A stretch of DNA of 64,000 nt from Bacillus sp. SD075 (lineage in GTDB: Bacteria > Bacillota > Bacilli > Bacillales > DSM-1321): positions 62,001 to 126,000 of the forward strand of contig NZ_JADILK010000006.1 in the NCBI RefSeq assembly GCF_017355165.1. The letters run 5' to 3'. The position numbers and the translations under genes were made by a program. Positions 1-9,005 of the stretch are shown one piece after another (the first letter of the stretch is position 1; each line of letters starts with the position of its first letter). Below the pieces are notes generated by a model. It was not told where the DNA came from. It saw only the letters and a list, made by a program, of their open reading frames with translations, and ran no database searches.

Positions 1-2
1 AC

Positions 3-821
3 CCTCTTCCTCAAGATGGATTGATTGAATTAATCCAACAGGCAAATGAACAAAATGTTTCTCCACTCTCTTATGTAGAATTTACCATTTCCAAGTCAAA
101 GCCCATTCCATACTCTGTAGAAGATTTATCGTTACTTGTTCCTATCGTAGCTGAAGAAGTATGGGCTTCCGGTGTTACATATGAGCGTAGTCGCGATGCA
201 CGTAACTATGAAGCAACAGGTGGAAACCTTGATGCAACTACTTTCTATGACAAGATATATCAGGCTGAACGTCCAGAAATTTTCTTTAAGTCTACGGCTG
301 CCCGTACGGTTGGTCCAGGGCAGGAAGTTTATATACGCAGTGATTCCAATTGGCAAATTCCTGAGCCAGAAGTGGGCATTGTGATTAATCGAGATGGTGA
401 AATCCTTGGATATACGATTGGAAATGATATGAGTTGTCGTGACATTGAAGGAGAGAATCCTCTTTATCTACCACAAGCAAAAATGTGGAAAAATTCTTGT
501 TCCATTGGACCGGCAATTCTCCTTGCAGATTCCGTGGAAGATCCCTACAATTTTGACATCACATGTCGAATCTATCGCAATGACGAGCTTAAAGTAGAGG
601 GAAAAGCGAATACTAGCCAGTTAAAAAGAAAATTTGATGAATTAATATCTTTTCTCATACGCGATAATGAAATTTTTGACGGTACTGTATTATTGACTGG
701 TACATGTATAATTCCACCAAATGACTTTACCTTATTAGATGGCGATGAAATTGAAATTGAAGTCTCTAATATAGGTGTCTTGAAAAATAGTGTAAAGTTA
801 CCAAAACACATATTAGTTTGA
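3..821 (+). CDS. Fumarylacetoacetase-family hydratase/dehydratase, 5' end outside window
   Basis: The reading frame is open to the left edge, so the gene begins before the window; the in-window TTG at 21 has no convincing ribosome binding site. The protein has the C-terminal fumarylacetoacetase (FAH) fold signature: SGVTYERSRDAR, ERPEIFFK, then PEPEVGIVI and GYTIGNDMSCRDIEGENPLYLPQAK, where the acidic residues bind the divalent metal. This version resembles the 2-dehydro-3-deoxy-D-arabinonate dehydratase subgroup more than true fumarylacetoacetate hydrolases. A semialdehyde-type aldehyde dehydrogenase follows in the same direction, as in non-phosphorylative pentose/sugar-acid pathways where the dehydratase product is 2-oxoglutarate semialdehyde. 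Substrate is inferred from family and neighbour only; another 2-keto-acid hydrolase is possible. Confidence 0.8.
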   Translation, partial: PLPQDGLIELIQQANEQNVSPLSYVEFTISKSKPIPYSVEDLSLLVPIVAEEVWASGVTYERSRDARNYEATGGNLDATTFYDKIYQAERPEIFFKSTAARTVGPGQEVYIRSDSNWQIPEPEVGIVINRDGEILGYTIGNDMSCRDIEGENPLYLPQAKMWKNSCSIGPAILLADSVEDPYNFDITCRIYRNDELKVEGKANTSQLKRKFDELISFLIRDNEIFDGTVLLTGTCIIPPNDFTLLDGDEIEIEVSNIGVLKNSVKLPKHILV

Positions 822-993
822 GTAAATCCGATAACAGACTAATCATGCAGAAAAATACTCATTGAATTCTTAGAATAACACTAGTTTAATGAGAGTTCTC
901 CAAATACTCAATAAACTGAACTACAATAAAGACTTTGGCATTCAATGTTTCAGGATTAAGCAACTATTTCAAGGAATATGGGGGTTATATAAG

Positions 994-2460
994 ATGAACG
1001 TAAAAACTGACGTAAAAACGTATTTAAACTATATCAATGGTAAATGGGTAACTGCTTCTATTCAAAAGGTTGATACTAGTATCAATCCAGCCAATCGTCA
1101 TGAAATCATCGGTTATGTACAACAGTCTGAAAAAGAAGATTTAGATTACGCTGTTCTTGCTGCGAAGGAAGCACAAGTTTTCTGGAGGAAGCTATCTGGT
1201 GCTGCCCGTGGAGAGTATTTGTATAAGGTCGCGAATGCACTCGAGCAACGTATTGATGAAATTGCGGAAACGATGACTCGTGAAATGGGAAAAACATTTC
1301 TGGAAGCAAAAGGGGAAACAGCTAGAGGTGTCGCTATCCTTCGTTATTATGCAGGAGAAGGGATGAGAAAAATAGGTGATGTGATTCCTTCGTCGGATTC
1401 AGAAGCACTGATGTTCACTACTCGTACTCCCCTTGGAGTTGTAGGTGTTATCACACCTTGGAATTTCCCAGTGGCAATCCCCATCTGGAAAATAGCGCCG
1501 GCCCTCATATATGGAAATACTGTTATTCTTAAACCAGCCCAAGAAGCCGCAGTAACCGCAGCCAAAGTAATAGAATGCTTTGACGAGGCAGGGCTTCCAA
1601 TGGGGGCTATTAATATGGTAACAGGCCCTGGGTCTGTCATTGGTCAAGCGATTACTAATCACCCGGATATTAATGGAATTACATTCACAGGATCTGATGC
1701 GGTTGGTAAATTAATTGGACTAGGAGCTCTAAAGCGTGGTGCTAAATATCAGTTAGAAATGGGTGGGAAGAATCCTGTCATTGTAGCCACTGATGCCGAT
1801 TTAGAAGAGGCAGTAGAAGCAACTATTAGTGGAGGCCTCCGTTCTACGGGACAGAAATGTACCGCTACAAGTCGTGTAATCGTACAAAGTGAAGTTTACG
1901 AGCAGTTCAAAAATAAACTTATTGAAAAGATAAAGGAAATAAAAATTGGGAATGGTTTAAAAGAAGATGTATGGATGGGGCCATGTGCAAGTGAGAACCA
2001 GTTGAATACAGTACTTTCTTACGTAAAGAAAGGAATTGAAGAGGGCGCGTCATTGATTTATGGCGGTAAACGTATGGAGGAAGATGAACTAGTCAATGGA
2101 TTCTTTATGGAACCTACTGTCTTTGAAAATGTAAGTAATAGCATGTCTATTGCCCAAGAGGAAATTTTCGGACCAGTGCTTGCCCTTATCAAAGTTGAGA
2201 CTTTAGAAGAAGCATTACAAATTGCAAACGACGTGAAATTTGGACTAAGTGCTTCTATTTTCACTAAAAATATTGGTCACATGCTTTCTTTTATTAATGA
2301 GATGGATGCTGGTCTCGTACGTATTAATGCTGAATCTGCAGGAGTTGAACTGCAAGCCCCATTCGGGGGAATGAAACAATCCAGCTCCCACTCTCGTGAG
2401 CAAGGAGAAGCTGCAATTGAGTTTTTCACTTCTATTAAAACCGTATTTGTAAAGGCATAA
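994..2460 (+). CDS. NAD(P)+-dependent aldehyde dehydrogenase, probable 2-oxoglutarate semialdehyde dehydrogenase
   Basis: A 488-residue ALDH-superfamily protein. The frame is open from 889, but ATG 994 gives the normal family N-terminus (YINGKWV) and has a G-rich stretch upstream, so it is preferred. Visible motifs are [10 protein letters not shown], the cofactor loop GSDAVGKLI, the general-base Glu255 in LEMGGKNP, the nucleophile Cys289 in GQKCTATSR, and EEIFGPVLA near the C-terminus. This is the YcbD/KGSADH-like branch, which oxidises 2-oxoglutarate semialdehyde to 2-oxoglutarate. The upstream FAH-family gene supports that role. A strong hairpin terminator follows at 2565. Exact aldehyde specificity cannot be read from the sequence. 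Confidence 0.88.
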   Translation: MNVKTDVKTYLNYINGKWVTASIQKVDTSINPANRHEIIGYVQQSEKEDLDYAVLAAKEAQVFWRKLSGAARGEYLYKVANALEQRIDEIAETMTREMGKTFLEAKGETARGVAILRYYAGEGMRKIGDVIPSSDSEALMFTTRTPLGVVGVITPWNFPVAIPIWKIAPALIYGNTVILKPAQEAAVTAAKVIECFDEAGLPMGAINMVTGPGSVIGQAITNHPDINGITFTGSDAVGKLIGLGALKRGAKYQLEMGGKNPVIVATDADLEEAVEATISGGLRSTGQKCTATSRVIVQSEVYEQFKNKLIEKIKEIKIGNGLKEDVWMGPCASENQLNTVLSYVKKGIEEGASLIYGGKRMEEDELVNGFFMEPTVFENVSNSMSIAQEEIFGPVLALIKVETLEEALQIANDVKFGLSASIFTKNIGHMLSFINEMDAGLVRINAESAGVELQAPFGGMKQSSSHSREQGEAAIEFFTSIKTVFVKA

Positions 2461-2564
2461 ATGATTTTTCAGAAGAATATATACCAGATATATTCTAGCT
2501 ATTTAATATGTTCTCATGAAATAAACCTAATTAAAAAACGAACCCCAAACAACTTATAATTGAT

Positions 2565-2615
2565 ACTATAAAAGTGCATAAAAGCTATTTCTCTCTCTTA
2601 TGCACTTTTTATAGT
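2565..2615 (+). terminator. Rho-independent terminator after the aldehyde dehydrogenase
   Basis: The sequence ACTATAAAAGTGCATAA pairs with TTATGCACTTTTTATAGT across a pyrimidine-rich loop. It lies about 100 bases after the aldehyde dehydrogenase stop and is symmetric enough to act in both directions. Confidence 0.75.
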
Positions 2616-2825
2616 GGAGAACAGAACAAAGCTTGATAAATCATGGATGTATAATAACCTGCATAAATAAAAAAATAACGCGCATAAGCTTTCATAGACT
2701 CATCCTCATCGCACTCATCATCTTCCAATATTGTTGAATTATAGGATAAAAGGGTGGGATTTCAGAAAAAGAATATCCCTCTTCTTAGGAAGCGAGATTC
2801 GGGTATGCAGGATTTCATCTCGCTG

Positions 2826-3036
2826 AGGCAAGCTCTGGAAAGTGGAAAGGCCAAATTGTTCTTTCCAAACGTGGAAGATCATGAGTCTGGTGATGAATCA
2901 CCCCGAGTTTAAAGCCTACACTCGAATAATTATAGTGAATAAGATTTAAAAAATGAAATCCATCATGAAACTTTGTGGAAAACTCGCCCGTGTCCTAGTA
3001 GCGATTGCTCGTAAAGGCTCTGCTCATAAACCGTAA
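2826..3036 (+). pseudogene. IS110-family transposase C-terminal remnant
   Basis: Translated fragments SSGKWKGQIVLSKRGRS, MNHPEFKAYTR and LCGKLARVLVAIARKGSAHKP match in order the C-terminal (transposase_20 type) part of IS110-family transposases, but are separated by stop codons and frameshifts. No N-terminal RuvC-like DEDD part is present here. It is dead mobile DNA in the gap between the aldehyde dehydrogenase and the next gene. Confidence 0.6.
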
Positions 3037-3379
3037 ATGGTCTTCCCCCTTTAACAACTAGCAGCGTAATTTACATTGTTATTTAACGGAAGTTTGCTTA
3101 TTCGTGAGCATTATCAATTTAACTGAGGGAGTTCATTAAGAAAAGCGATACCTATTAAAGAATCGCGCCCTTATAAAAAAAACATCTGAGACTTACGAAA
3201 TGGATGAAAGAGTAAATGGGATTAAGGTTTAATATGTAAAAATAATCACTATTTCATATGTAAAAGAGCATTGGTGTCGATGTCTTTTTTTTGCTGTAAT
3301 ATTTCGCGCTGAAAAATACACATGGAAACAGTGCGAAAGTATATGTTTTTCTCGCCAAACTCCCCATTGAAGGCATCCG
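3037..3379. other. Intergenic stretch with no recognised feature
   Basis: No open frame with a ribosome binding site, no clear terminator and no repeat was found. It probably continues the mobile-element debris to its left. Confidence 0.4.
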
Positions 3380-3823
3380 TTATAAGTTCTCACCTAAGGG
3401 TTTTTCACTTATCACTTTTCGTTCATGTAAAATTTCTTGAATGATTTCAATATGAACAAAAGCCCATGATTTTTCATGAAAATGAAGAAATACACTTATG
3501 GCGAGAATGGAAATATAAGTTAAGACAAAGACAACCCAAAGCAAACTCCCATCTTTGAAAAGGAAATCTTGTAATTGTTTTGAAAACAGAAAAAAAAGCC
3601 AAGGTCCAGAGGATATTATAATAGGAATGATTCCCGATCCGTTCTTCTCTTTTATCATACAATAATAAATTTTTTTTAACGTATCGCTATCAATCGAACT
3701 ATAAAAATTTTGAATTTCTTCCACTTCTTTAAGTTTCTTCATACATTTAAAAGATCGGTCTTTGTATGAGACCTTTTTTAATTGAAGATAAATTTTATGA
3801 GCATCTCCACGTAATGAAAACAT
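3380..3823 (-). CDS. Hypothetical small membrane protein
   Basis: A 147-residue protein that I do not recognise. It has a basic N-terminal region (about 1-70), then two hydrophobic stretches around residues 74-86 and 95-113 (GIIPIIISSGPWLFFLF and WVVFVLTYISILAISVFL), then a short soluble tail. A GGAGG lies rather far (about 15 bases) upstream of the ATG at 3823; Met28 is an alternative start without a visible ribosome binding site. It stands alone between degraded elements, so it may be a remnant of a longer gene. No function is proposed. Confidence 0.45.
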   Translation of the reverse strand: MFSLRGDAHKIYLQLKKVSYKDRSFKCMKKLKEVEEIQNFYSSIDSDTLKKIYYCMIKEKNGSGIIPIIISSGPWLFFLFSKQLQDFLFKDGSLLWVVFVLTYISILAISVFLHFHEKSWAFVHIEIIQEILHERKVISEKPLGENL

Positions 3824-4038
3824 ATGTCTAATCTTTTTCCTCCTTCCAAAAACAACTCCTTACTAAAGGTTTTGTAATAATCCTCCTTTTTATTTTACAA
3901 ATTATTGGTACTTTCCATGTAGCTAACGTTCCCGTTAGTTCATCAAGCCAAAAATGCCACCAAATGACAGCCCCTGACCTCACTAACGCACACATTCGTT
4001 AAAGAAAAAAATCTCCCTTTAATAGCTGCTCGAAATTC

Positions 4039-4449
4039 TTATTGAGACAAATGTTTGTAATCTAATATTTCTATCTTAAAACCATGATTACATTTCAGTT
4101 GATTAAGCTTTTCACTGTCACAGGATGGAAATATTCTTAATTTAACTTGGTCATCTACATAATTCAATGGTTCATTACGTTCGGAGGTGACTTGAATTTT
4201 TATATCGACATCGTAAGAATGATTTTCATTGTAATTTATGCCAACAATTCTTTGCCATTGCCAACCCAAATTACGTCCATACTCTTTTTCAATTTTCTTA
4301 TCTAGAGTTGGAAACACAATATCTCCAAAAATATCCTCTGTTGTTCCATACCATCCTTCCACTTTTGAAACCGATTCTGCTTTAACTGCTTGCATAGGAG
4401 TATAGGCTAATAAAAAAAATCCTAATAAGATTAAATATCGCTTAGCCAT
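4039..4449 (-). CDS. Secreted DUF3888-like protein
   Basis: A 136-residue protein beginning at ATG 4449, chosen because GAGGTG lies 7 bases before it; the upstream TTG is less likely. Residues 1-24 form a Sec signal peptide (hydrophobic ILLGFFLLAYTPM followed by an AVKA cleavage region). The mature part contains FPTLDKKIEKEYG and later VTSERNEPLNYVDDQVKLRIF, the layout of the Bacillus DUF3888 family, small exported proteins of unknown role. Two cysteines near the C-terminus could form a disulfide outside the cell. It has no operon partner. Confidence 0.6.
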   Translation of the reverse strand: MAKRYLILLGFFLLAYTPMQAVKAESVSKVEGWYGTTEDIFGDIVFPTLDKKIEKEYGRNLGWQWQRIVGINYNENHSYDVDIKIQVTSERNEPLNYVDDQVKLRIFPSCDSEKLNQLKCNHGFKIEILDYKHLSQ

Positions 4450-4518
4450 CAAGATTCACCTCATATTTCTGTTTACTCCTTATTCTTTAACTAATTTCAT
4501 TAGTTATGTCTTAGTAAA

Positions 4519-4637
4519 CTACCCTCCCTCTATAAACATTGATGTATCAACGGTTTGCACAACTCGGTGAATTAAGAAAAATATTTTTAACCTCTCACTT
4601 TTAAACAGGGAATTGAAATTTTAGTGTTTATTACCAA
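4519..4637. repeat. Direct repeat, copy 1 (~119 bp)
   Basis: This stretch, from CTACCCTCCCTCTATAAAC to TTTATTACCAA, recurs at 6571-6689 in the same orientation with a near-identical first half and a diverged second half. The two copies flank the gerA-like gene. Copy 1 lies just beyond the 3' end of an IS110 transposase remnant, so it may be the non-coding end of that element. Confidence 0.8.
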
Positions 4638-4695
4638 CTTAAGCGTACGCTTCGCTACCTCCAATGGAATTAATTGGATTCACCCTCACCCTCCA

Positions 4696-5035
4696 CTATG
4701 TGACCACCATTGACTGCTTTCCGCGTAAAGGATTTTGTTGGCGCGTTGTATAGGATTCATGAAGCTGGTTAAACGCTTCGTTATGACGAATAAGTGGTAC
4801 TATTACTTTGAAAAGAATATATCTAAGTCTCTTTCATCCTCGTTTGGAGATATGTTTTTGCCCCTTATGTTGACCAGAGGAGTTTTCACGTAATGTTAAT
4901 CCCGCTAGTTTAATGAATTGGCGCGGATTCCTATAGTTAGAAAACTCCCCACTCTTGAAAGTAAATCAACTATTGTTACATCTCCTAAACCTGGAACCGA
5001 AGCTAGAAGTTTTAGTGTTCTTTGCAAATTGTGAC
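4696..5035 (-). pseudogene. IS110-family transposase C-terminal remnant
   Basis: Read on the minus strand, the translation contains ASVPGLGDVTIVDLLSRVGS, then after a frameshift RNPRQFIKLAGLTLRENSS, GQHKGQKHISKRG, a stop codon, KRLRYILFKVIVPLIRHN, HESYTTRQQNPLRGKQSM. This is a clear C-terminal half of an IS110-family transposase (helix-hairpin-helix and transposase_20 region). At least one frameshift and one stop make it inactive, and the catalytic N-terminal half is absent. It ends 16 bases downstream of the gerA-like stop codon, so the insertion may have removed whatever followed that gene. Confidence 0.82.
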
Positions 5036-5051
5036 CATAATAACAAAAAAA

Positions 5052-6503
5052 TTAATCATCATCCTCAGGATAAGTATGTTTGCTATTAATTAGTGTCTGT
5101 AAATCTCCCCTATAGATTGTATCTTTCAATTCCTGTATCCTAAACGGAATCAAAGGAGAAAGATAGGGAACACCTAATGATTTAAGGTTTACCATGTAAA
5201 TTATTTGAATTGTTGCAGCGATGATTAATCCGTTAAATCCAAAAAAATAAGCAGTAATCAAAAAAAGAGGTCTTAAAGTATTTTCAGCAGCAAGCATTCC
5301 TCTGTTAGCGAGTAGAAAACTAGAAATGGTTGTTATACCTACTATTATGAGACTAAGTGGATGAATTAGGTTTGCCGTGACAGCTGTTTCGCCTATTACG
5401 ATTGTTCCGATTAAGGAAAGCAAAATCACTGAACTTTTCGGAATACGATATGAAGCATCTAATAATATTCTTATGATAAATAATAGAAGGGCAATTTCCC
5501 AAAAGGTTGGTAATAACTCACTTTTGGATATAAGGGCCTTTGAAATTTTGTTAGTTAAATCTTCTTTATGAAAATTTGCTATCGCAATATAAACACCAGG
5601 TAAGTATACAGCTAAGAAAAAGCAAATCATTCTTATTATTCGATTTGTAAACCTACCCGCTTTTACGTGATATTCATCTGGTGCCTGTAATAAATCCATA
5701 AAAAGTGTGGGTGCAATGATAGCATGAGGGAAACCATCTACTATTATTGCTACTCTTCCTTCATATAATGAAGATACAACTCCATCAATTCGTCCTGAAG
5801 TTCTTGCTAAATTGAAAATTGTTCTTGGTTTTCCTTCCAATACATCTTCCACAACGTTTGAATTTAGTACATACTTTATTTTCAGACTTTTTAGCCTCTT
5901 TCGTACTTCTATTAAAATGCCTTTATCAACAATACCTTCTATAAATACTATCGAAACTGCTGTTTTGGAGATTGACCCAAATTCCATTGCCTCCACACAG
6001 AAATCGGGAGTTTTTATTGTACCTCTTAACAAATTAATATTTGTTTTCATTTGTTCTGTTAGCCCAATAACTGGTCCCTTTGGTGACCGTTCTCCTAGTG
6101 ATTCTTCAAGGCTTCTTTCCTTCCAATTGGCTGATGGTATGATAATTCCTTTTCTATACCCATTAATCAATATAATGGTATTTCCTTGTACGATAGCTTC
6201 TATTAAGTCTTTGTAATGATTTGTGGTTTTCACATCAGCTGCTTCAATCATTCTTTCGACAATTTGATCAATAAGTGCTTCATTAAACTTTACAGTCTTG
6301 AACGGCTCTAATAATGGTTTGACAACATATTCCTGTATTCGGTCTGTATCAATAATTCCATCCAAATAGACAATGTTGATTTCGAAAGAACTTTTGTAGC
6401 CCGCTTTTATTTTTCTAACGATAAGGTCAGATGTATGATGAAATGTATTCTTTATATTGCTAATATTTTCTTGAAAGCATTCTTGCAATTCATTTTTAAT
6501 CAT
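5052..6503 (-). CDS. GerA-family spore germinant receptor A subunit (orphan)
   Basis: A 483-residue protein from Met at 6503, preferred over the ORF start at 6530 because AAGGGG sits 8 bases upstream. It has the two-part GerAA/GerKA architecture. The soluble N-terminal domain (to about residue 280) contains VYLDGIIDTDRI, SPKGPVIGLTEQMKTNINLLR and GRVAIIVDGFPHAIIAPTLF. A C-terminal membrane domain with several helices follows, ending in an acidic tail. A subunits act in the spore inner membrane with a GerB transporter-like and a GerC lipoprotein subunit; neither is present here. The gene is bounded by direct repeats and IS110 debris, so it is probably a stranded fragment of a receptor operon. 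Whether it works with B/C subunits elsewhere is unknown. Confidence 0.85.
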   Translation of the reverse strand: MIKNELQECFQENISNIKNTFHHTSDLIVRKIKAGYKSSFEINIVYLDGIIDTDRIQEYVVKPLLEPFKTVKFNEALIDQIVERMIEAADVKTTNHYKDLIEAIVQGNTIILINGYRKGIIIPSANWKERSLEESLGERSPKGPVIGLTEQMKTNINLLRGTIKTPDFCVEAMEFGSISKTAVSIVFIEGIVDKGILIEVRKRLKSLKIKYVLNSNVVEDVLEGKPRTIFNLARTSGRIDGVVSSLYEGRVAIIVDGFPHAIIAPTLFMDLLQAPDEYHVKAGRFTNRIIRMICFFLAVYLPGVYIAIANFHKEDLTNKISKALISKSELLPTFWEIALLLFIIRILLDASYRIPKSSVILLSLIGTIVIGETAVTANLIHPLSLIIVGITTISSFLLANRGMLAAENTLRPLFLITAYFFGFNGLIIAATIQIIYMVNLKSLGVPYLSPLIPFRIQELKDTIYRGDLQTLINSKHTYPEDDD

Positions 6504-6570
6504 TCTATTTCCCCTTAAAGTGTTATTCACTTTAGTTTGTGGAAATATCTAAAATTTTATCCTTATTCAA

Positions 6571-6689
6571 CTATCCTCCCTCTATAAACATTGATGTATC
6601 AACGGTTTGCACAACTCGGTGAATCAAGGGGAAAAATTTTAATCTCTCACTTTCAAACAGATAACTGAAATTATGGTGTTTATTACCAA
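6571..6689. repeat. Direct repeat, copy 2 (~119 bp)
   Basis: Second copy of the repeat at 4519-4637, same orientation. The stretch of about 54 bases containing TCAACGGTTTGCACAACTCG is almost identical between copies. The 236 bases between this copy and the recombinase gene show no gene, only two tandem copies of CAGTTGCGCTTA near 6751-6775. Confidence 0.8.
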
Positions 6690-6925
6690 TCAAATGCACA
6701 ATGGATCTCTGCGAACTTATGATGACGTATCCTCCCATGTCTCTTAGCGTCAGTTGCGCTTACAGTTGCGCTTACATTCCTTAGCAACTCTCATATTGAA
6801 GTAAAGCACCCTTTAGTCAAATGGAGTTAATAATTTTTATTTGCATACATTCTTGTCATTGTAGAGGGTGAAATTCAATTCTATATTTCCCTTCTAGTTC
6901 TTTCTTTATTTTAGATTTTAACGAT

Positions 6926-7951
6926 ATGGAAATACTACAGTGGTTTCTTCATCGGGGAGTGCATTTACAGCAGCAGCATGAAGTCCGCCCTACCGTACAA
7001 GCCTATGAGCGAGAACTTATCCAATTTATTGAACAATTACTTACTTATTCGATAGAAATACATTTCGGTGTGGAAAACATTATAGACGGTTCCCCCTTTA
7101 AATCTTTTTCTACACGGCACATTCGAAGGTATCAAGAATGGTTATCGGAGAAAAGACCTTATGTCTTGACAAAAGGAGCTTATTCGGTTGCTACGTTATC
7201 GAGAAAAACGACTATCATCAAGAGTTTTTTGACTTTCCTGTTCAAAACAGGTTATATCAATGAACCCAATCATGAGGGTCTCTTTAAAATCAATGTTCGC
7301 AAAGATGATCGACCCAAACGTGATTTGGAACGAAAGGAAGTGATTCAACTGCTCGATTACTTCCGCGAAACCCACCACTCCATTGCTTTTTCAATCATTC
7401 ACATTCTAACGATGACAGGCATGCATAATGTGGAATTTACAAGACTCCGAGTCAAGGATCTTCAATATGATTCCATTAGCGGCACATATTCTTTAGATGT
7501 ACTAGGTAAAGGAAATAAACGCAGTCAAATACCTCTGAAAGAAAAAGGAATGAATAGTTTTCGAATGTTCCGTTCAGCAAGAGGCGTTGACTATATTAAA
7601 ACTGCAGACGGAGACGACCCTCTCTTTACGACCAATACCGGCCGTGCATACTCTCCCTCCCATTTATCCCAACACTTAACAAAAGTTATTAAAGAGAGTG
7701 GATTACCTTTTTTGAAGTTTCGTACTTCTTCCATTGATCCTCATACATTTAGACATGCTTTTGCAATTATTTATCACTTACATGGAGTAGATGTCTATCA
7801 AATTATGAAGAGTCTTGGGCATGAGCAGCTTTCCACTACAGAAATTTATTTGGAAAAGATTTTTGAAAAAGAACGCCATGCGATTCATTTGTGGAAATCA
7901 GATGTGTTTGGGGAATATATAATAGAAGAAAGTCGTCAAAAAACACACTAA
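6926..7951 (+). CDS. Tyrosine recombinase/phage-type integrase with a substituted catalytic Arg
   Basis: A 341-residue protein with an N-terminal SAM-like DNA-binding domain (residues about 20-115) and a C-terminal catalytic domain. Seen catalytic residues are Lys195 in VLGKGNK, His273 and Arg276 in HTFRH, His299 in LGHEQLSTTEIY and nucleophile Tyr308. At the place of the first catalytic Arg (consensus TGLRxxE) the protein reads TGMHNVE, with His167. It is not next to a visible attachment site or phage genes. No ribosome binding site is seen before ATG 6926, so the 5' end may be altered. It may be a domesticated or impaired recombinase. Confidence 0.8.
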   Translation: MEILQWFLHRGVHLQQQHEVRPTVQAYERELIQFIEQLLTYSIEIHFGVENIIDGSPFKSFSTRHIRRYQEWLSEKRPYVLTKGAYSVATLSRKTTIIKSFLTFLFKTGYINEPNHEGLFKINVRKDDRPKRDLERKEVIQLLDYFRETHHSIAFSIIHILTMTGMHNVEFTRLRVKDLQYDSISGTYSLDVLGKGNKRSQIPLKEKGMNSFRMFRSARGVDYIKTADGDDPLFTTNTGRAYSPSHLSQHLTKVIKESGLPFLKFRTSSIDPHTFRHAFAIIYHLHGVDVYQIMKSLGHEQLSTTEIYLEKIFEKERHAIHLWKSDVFGEYIIEESRQKTH

Positions 7952-8128
7952 TTTTTCTACTTCATATGAATCGATAGTTCTGAGTATGAGAGGTATTTAA
8001 TGAACCAGGAACTTGGAAAATAAAATTAAATTCGCCAGAGAAAGAATCTCAAGCAGGCTTTAGACTAGTGCAGCCATGATCATGATATAAAAATAATGCC
8101 AGGAGTATCTTGAAAAAATTATAATGAC

Positions 8129-8179
8129 AGAGAGACTTTTCAGTTCGTTTAATTAGGAATTAGAGATAGTCTCTCTTTT
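8129..8179 (+). terminator. Possible terminator downstream of the recombinase gene
   Basis: AGAGAGACT pairs with AGTCTCTCT, followed by TTTTG. The loop is long (about 30 bases), which lowers confidence. Confidence 0.4.
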
Positions 8180-8243
8180 GGGTTCTGGTGCAAAGATAAA
8201 GCAAAAGAGAATAAAGCGCATTTATTCCTAGCGGAATCGTATC

Positions 8244-8410
8244 TTATGCTGCAATCCCAAACATTTGATGGATGAATTCTTTCTGATTTTGGATAGACTG
8301 ATCACGTCCTTTTTTTAGAGAAATAGTATCAGTACGTCCAAGCTTGAGAGTATACTTGCAGATATTTTGAAGTTTTTTGCACCAAAACCAAAATTTCTCC
8401 ATCTTTCGGA
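8244..8410 (-). pseudogene. Possible DDE transposase C-terminal remnant
   Basis: The minus-strand translation reads KFWFWCKKLQNICKYTLKL, then GRTDTISLKKGRDQSIQNQ and KEFIHQMFGIAA before a stop. The composition and Trp/Cys/Lys pattern look like the tail of a transposase, but I cannot assign the family. It has no start codon or ribosome binding site and lies immediately downstream of the acetone carboxylase operon. Confidence 0.3.
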
Positions 8411-8440
8411 ATCGTCTCACTGGTCACTCAACTCGATCAT

Positions 8441-8473
8441 AAAAAAAGCGACGATTCCGGGGGAACGCCGCTT
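8441..8473 (-). terminator. Terminator of the acetone carboxylase operon
   Basis: On the minus strand AGCGGCG pairs (one G-T) with CGTCGCT across a C-rich loop and is followed by seven T residues. It begins 9 bases after the gamma-subunit stop codon, an ideal placement. Confidence 0.82.
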
Positions 8474-8481
8474 GAAAACTA

Positions 8482-8979
8482 TTAAACTGTTGGCAATGGT
8501 TTCTTGATCCACTCATTATAGAAAGTATCGATATCTGGTTCGAAATCGAGAATAATCGGATACCATGGAGGGACTGCTTCAACCTCCAGCTGTGTTGCAC
8601 AACTTGGGCAATAATATTCGCGAATCACCTGCCACTCTGTATCTGGAGACATTAATTTAGGATAAATTTCATTCATTTTCTCCTCTGTGTCCCTCACAAA
8701 AATGCGCGCATATAGCTTCCAATTATCTTTATAATCACAGAATTCATGACCACAGTCGCATTTGACCATACGAGCTCCATTTGCTTTTTGCACAATATAT
8801 AGATGCAATCCATATGGAAGCAGGATCGGATCATCCCAGCTCACACGATCTTGCAACACTTCCCTATAAATTTCAAAACGCTCAGGGTCTTTATGGCCTG
8901 TCATCATATCTTTCAACTGATAAAACTCTAATGTTCCATCAATTAACTCGCCAATTCTTTTCTTATCATATTTTGCCAT
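8482..8979 (-). CDS. acxC: Acetone carboxylase gamma subunit
   Basis: Third gene of the operon. Met at 8979 is preferred because AGAGGTG lies 6 bases upstream; this gives 165 residues, close to the roughly 170-residue gamma subunits known from Xanthobacter. Two Cys-rich motifs, CDCGHEFC (about residues 74-81) and YYCPSC, form the zinc-binding site typical of this subunit. The gamma subunit is small and is found in the (alpha-beta-gamma)2 enzyme that carboxylates acetone to acetoacetate using bicarbonate and ATP. It lies 26 bases after the alpha subunit. Assignment is firm because all three subunits and the regulator are adjacent. Confidence 0.93.
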   Translation of the reverse strand: MAKYDKKRIGELIDGTLEFYQLKDMMTGHKDPERFEIYREVLQDRVSWDDPILLPYGLHLYIVQKANGARMVKCDCGHEFCDYKDNWKLYARIFVRDTEEKMNEIYPKLMSPDTEWQVIREYYCPSCATQLEVEAVPPWYPIILDFEPDIDTFYNEWIKKPLPTV

Positions 8980-9005
8980 TTTCTTCACCTCTTTGTCTCA
9001 TCTTT

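Noticed and set aside
6751..6775. Two tandem 12-base repeats CAGTTGCGCTTA as a possible recombinase attachment site
   Set aside because: Too short, no core-and-arm structure and no matching second site was found.
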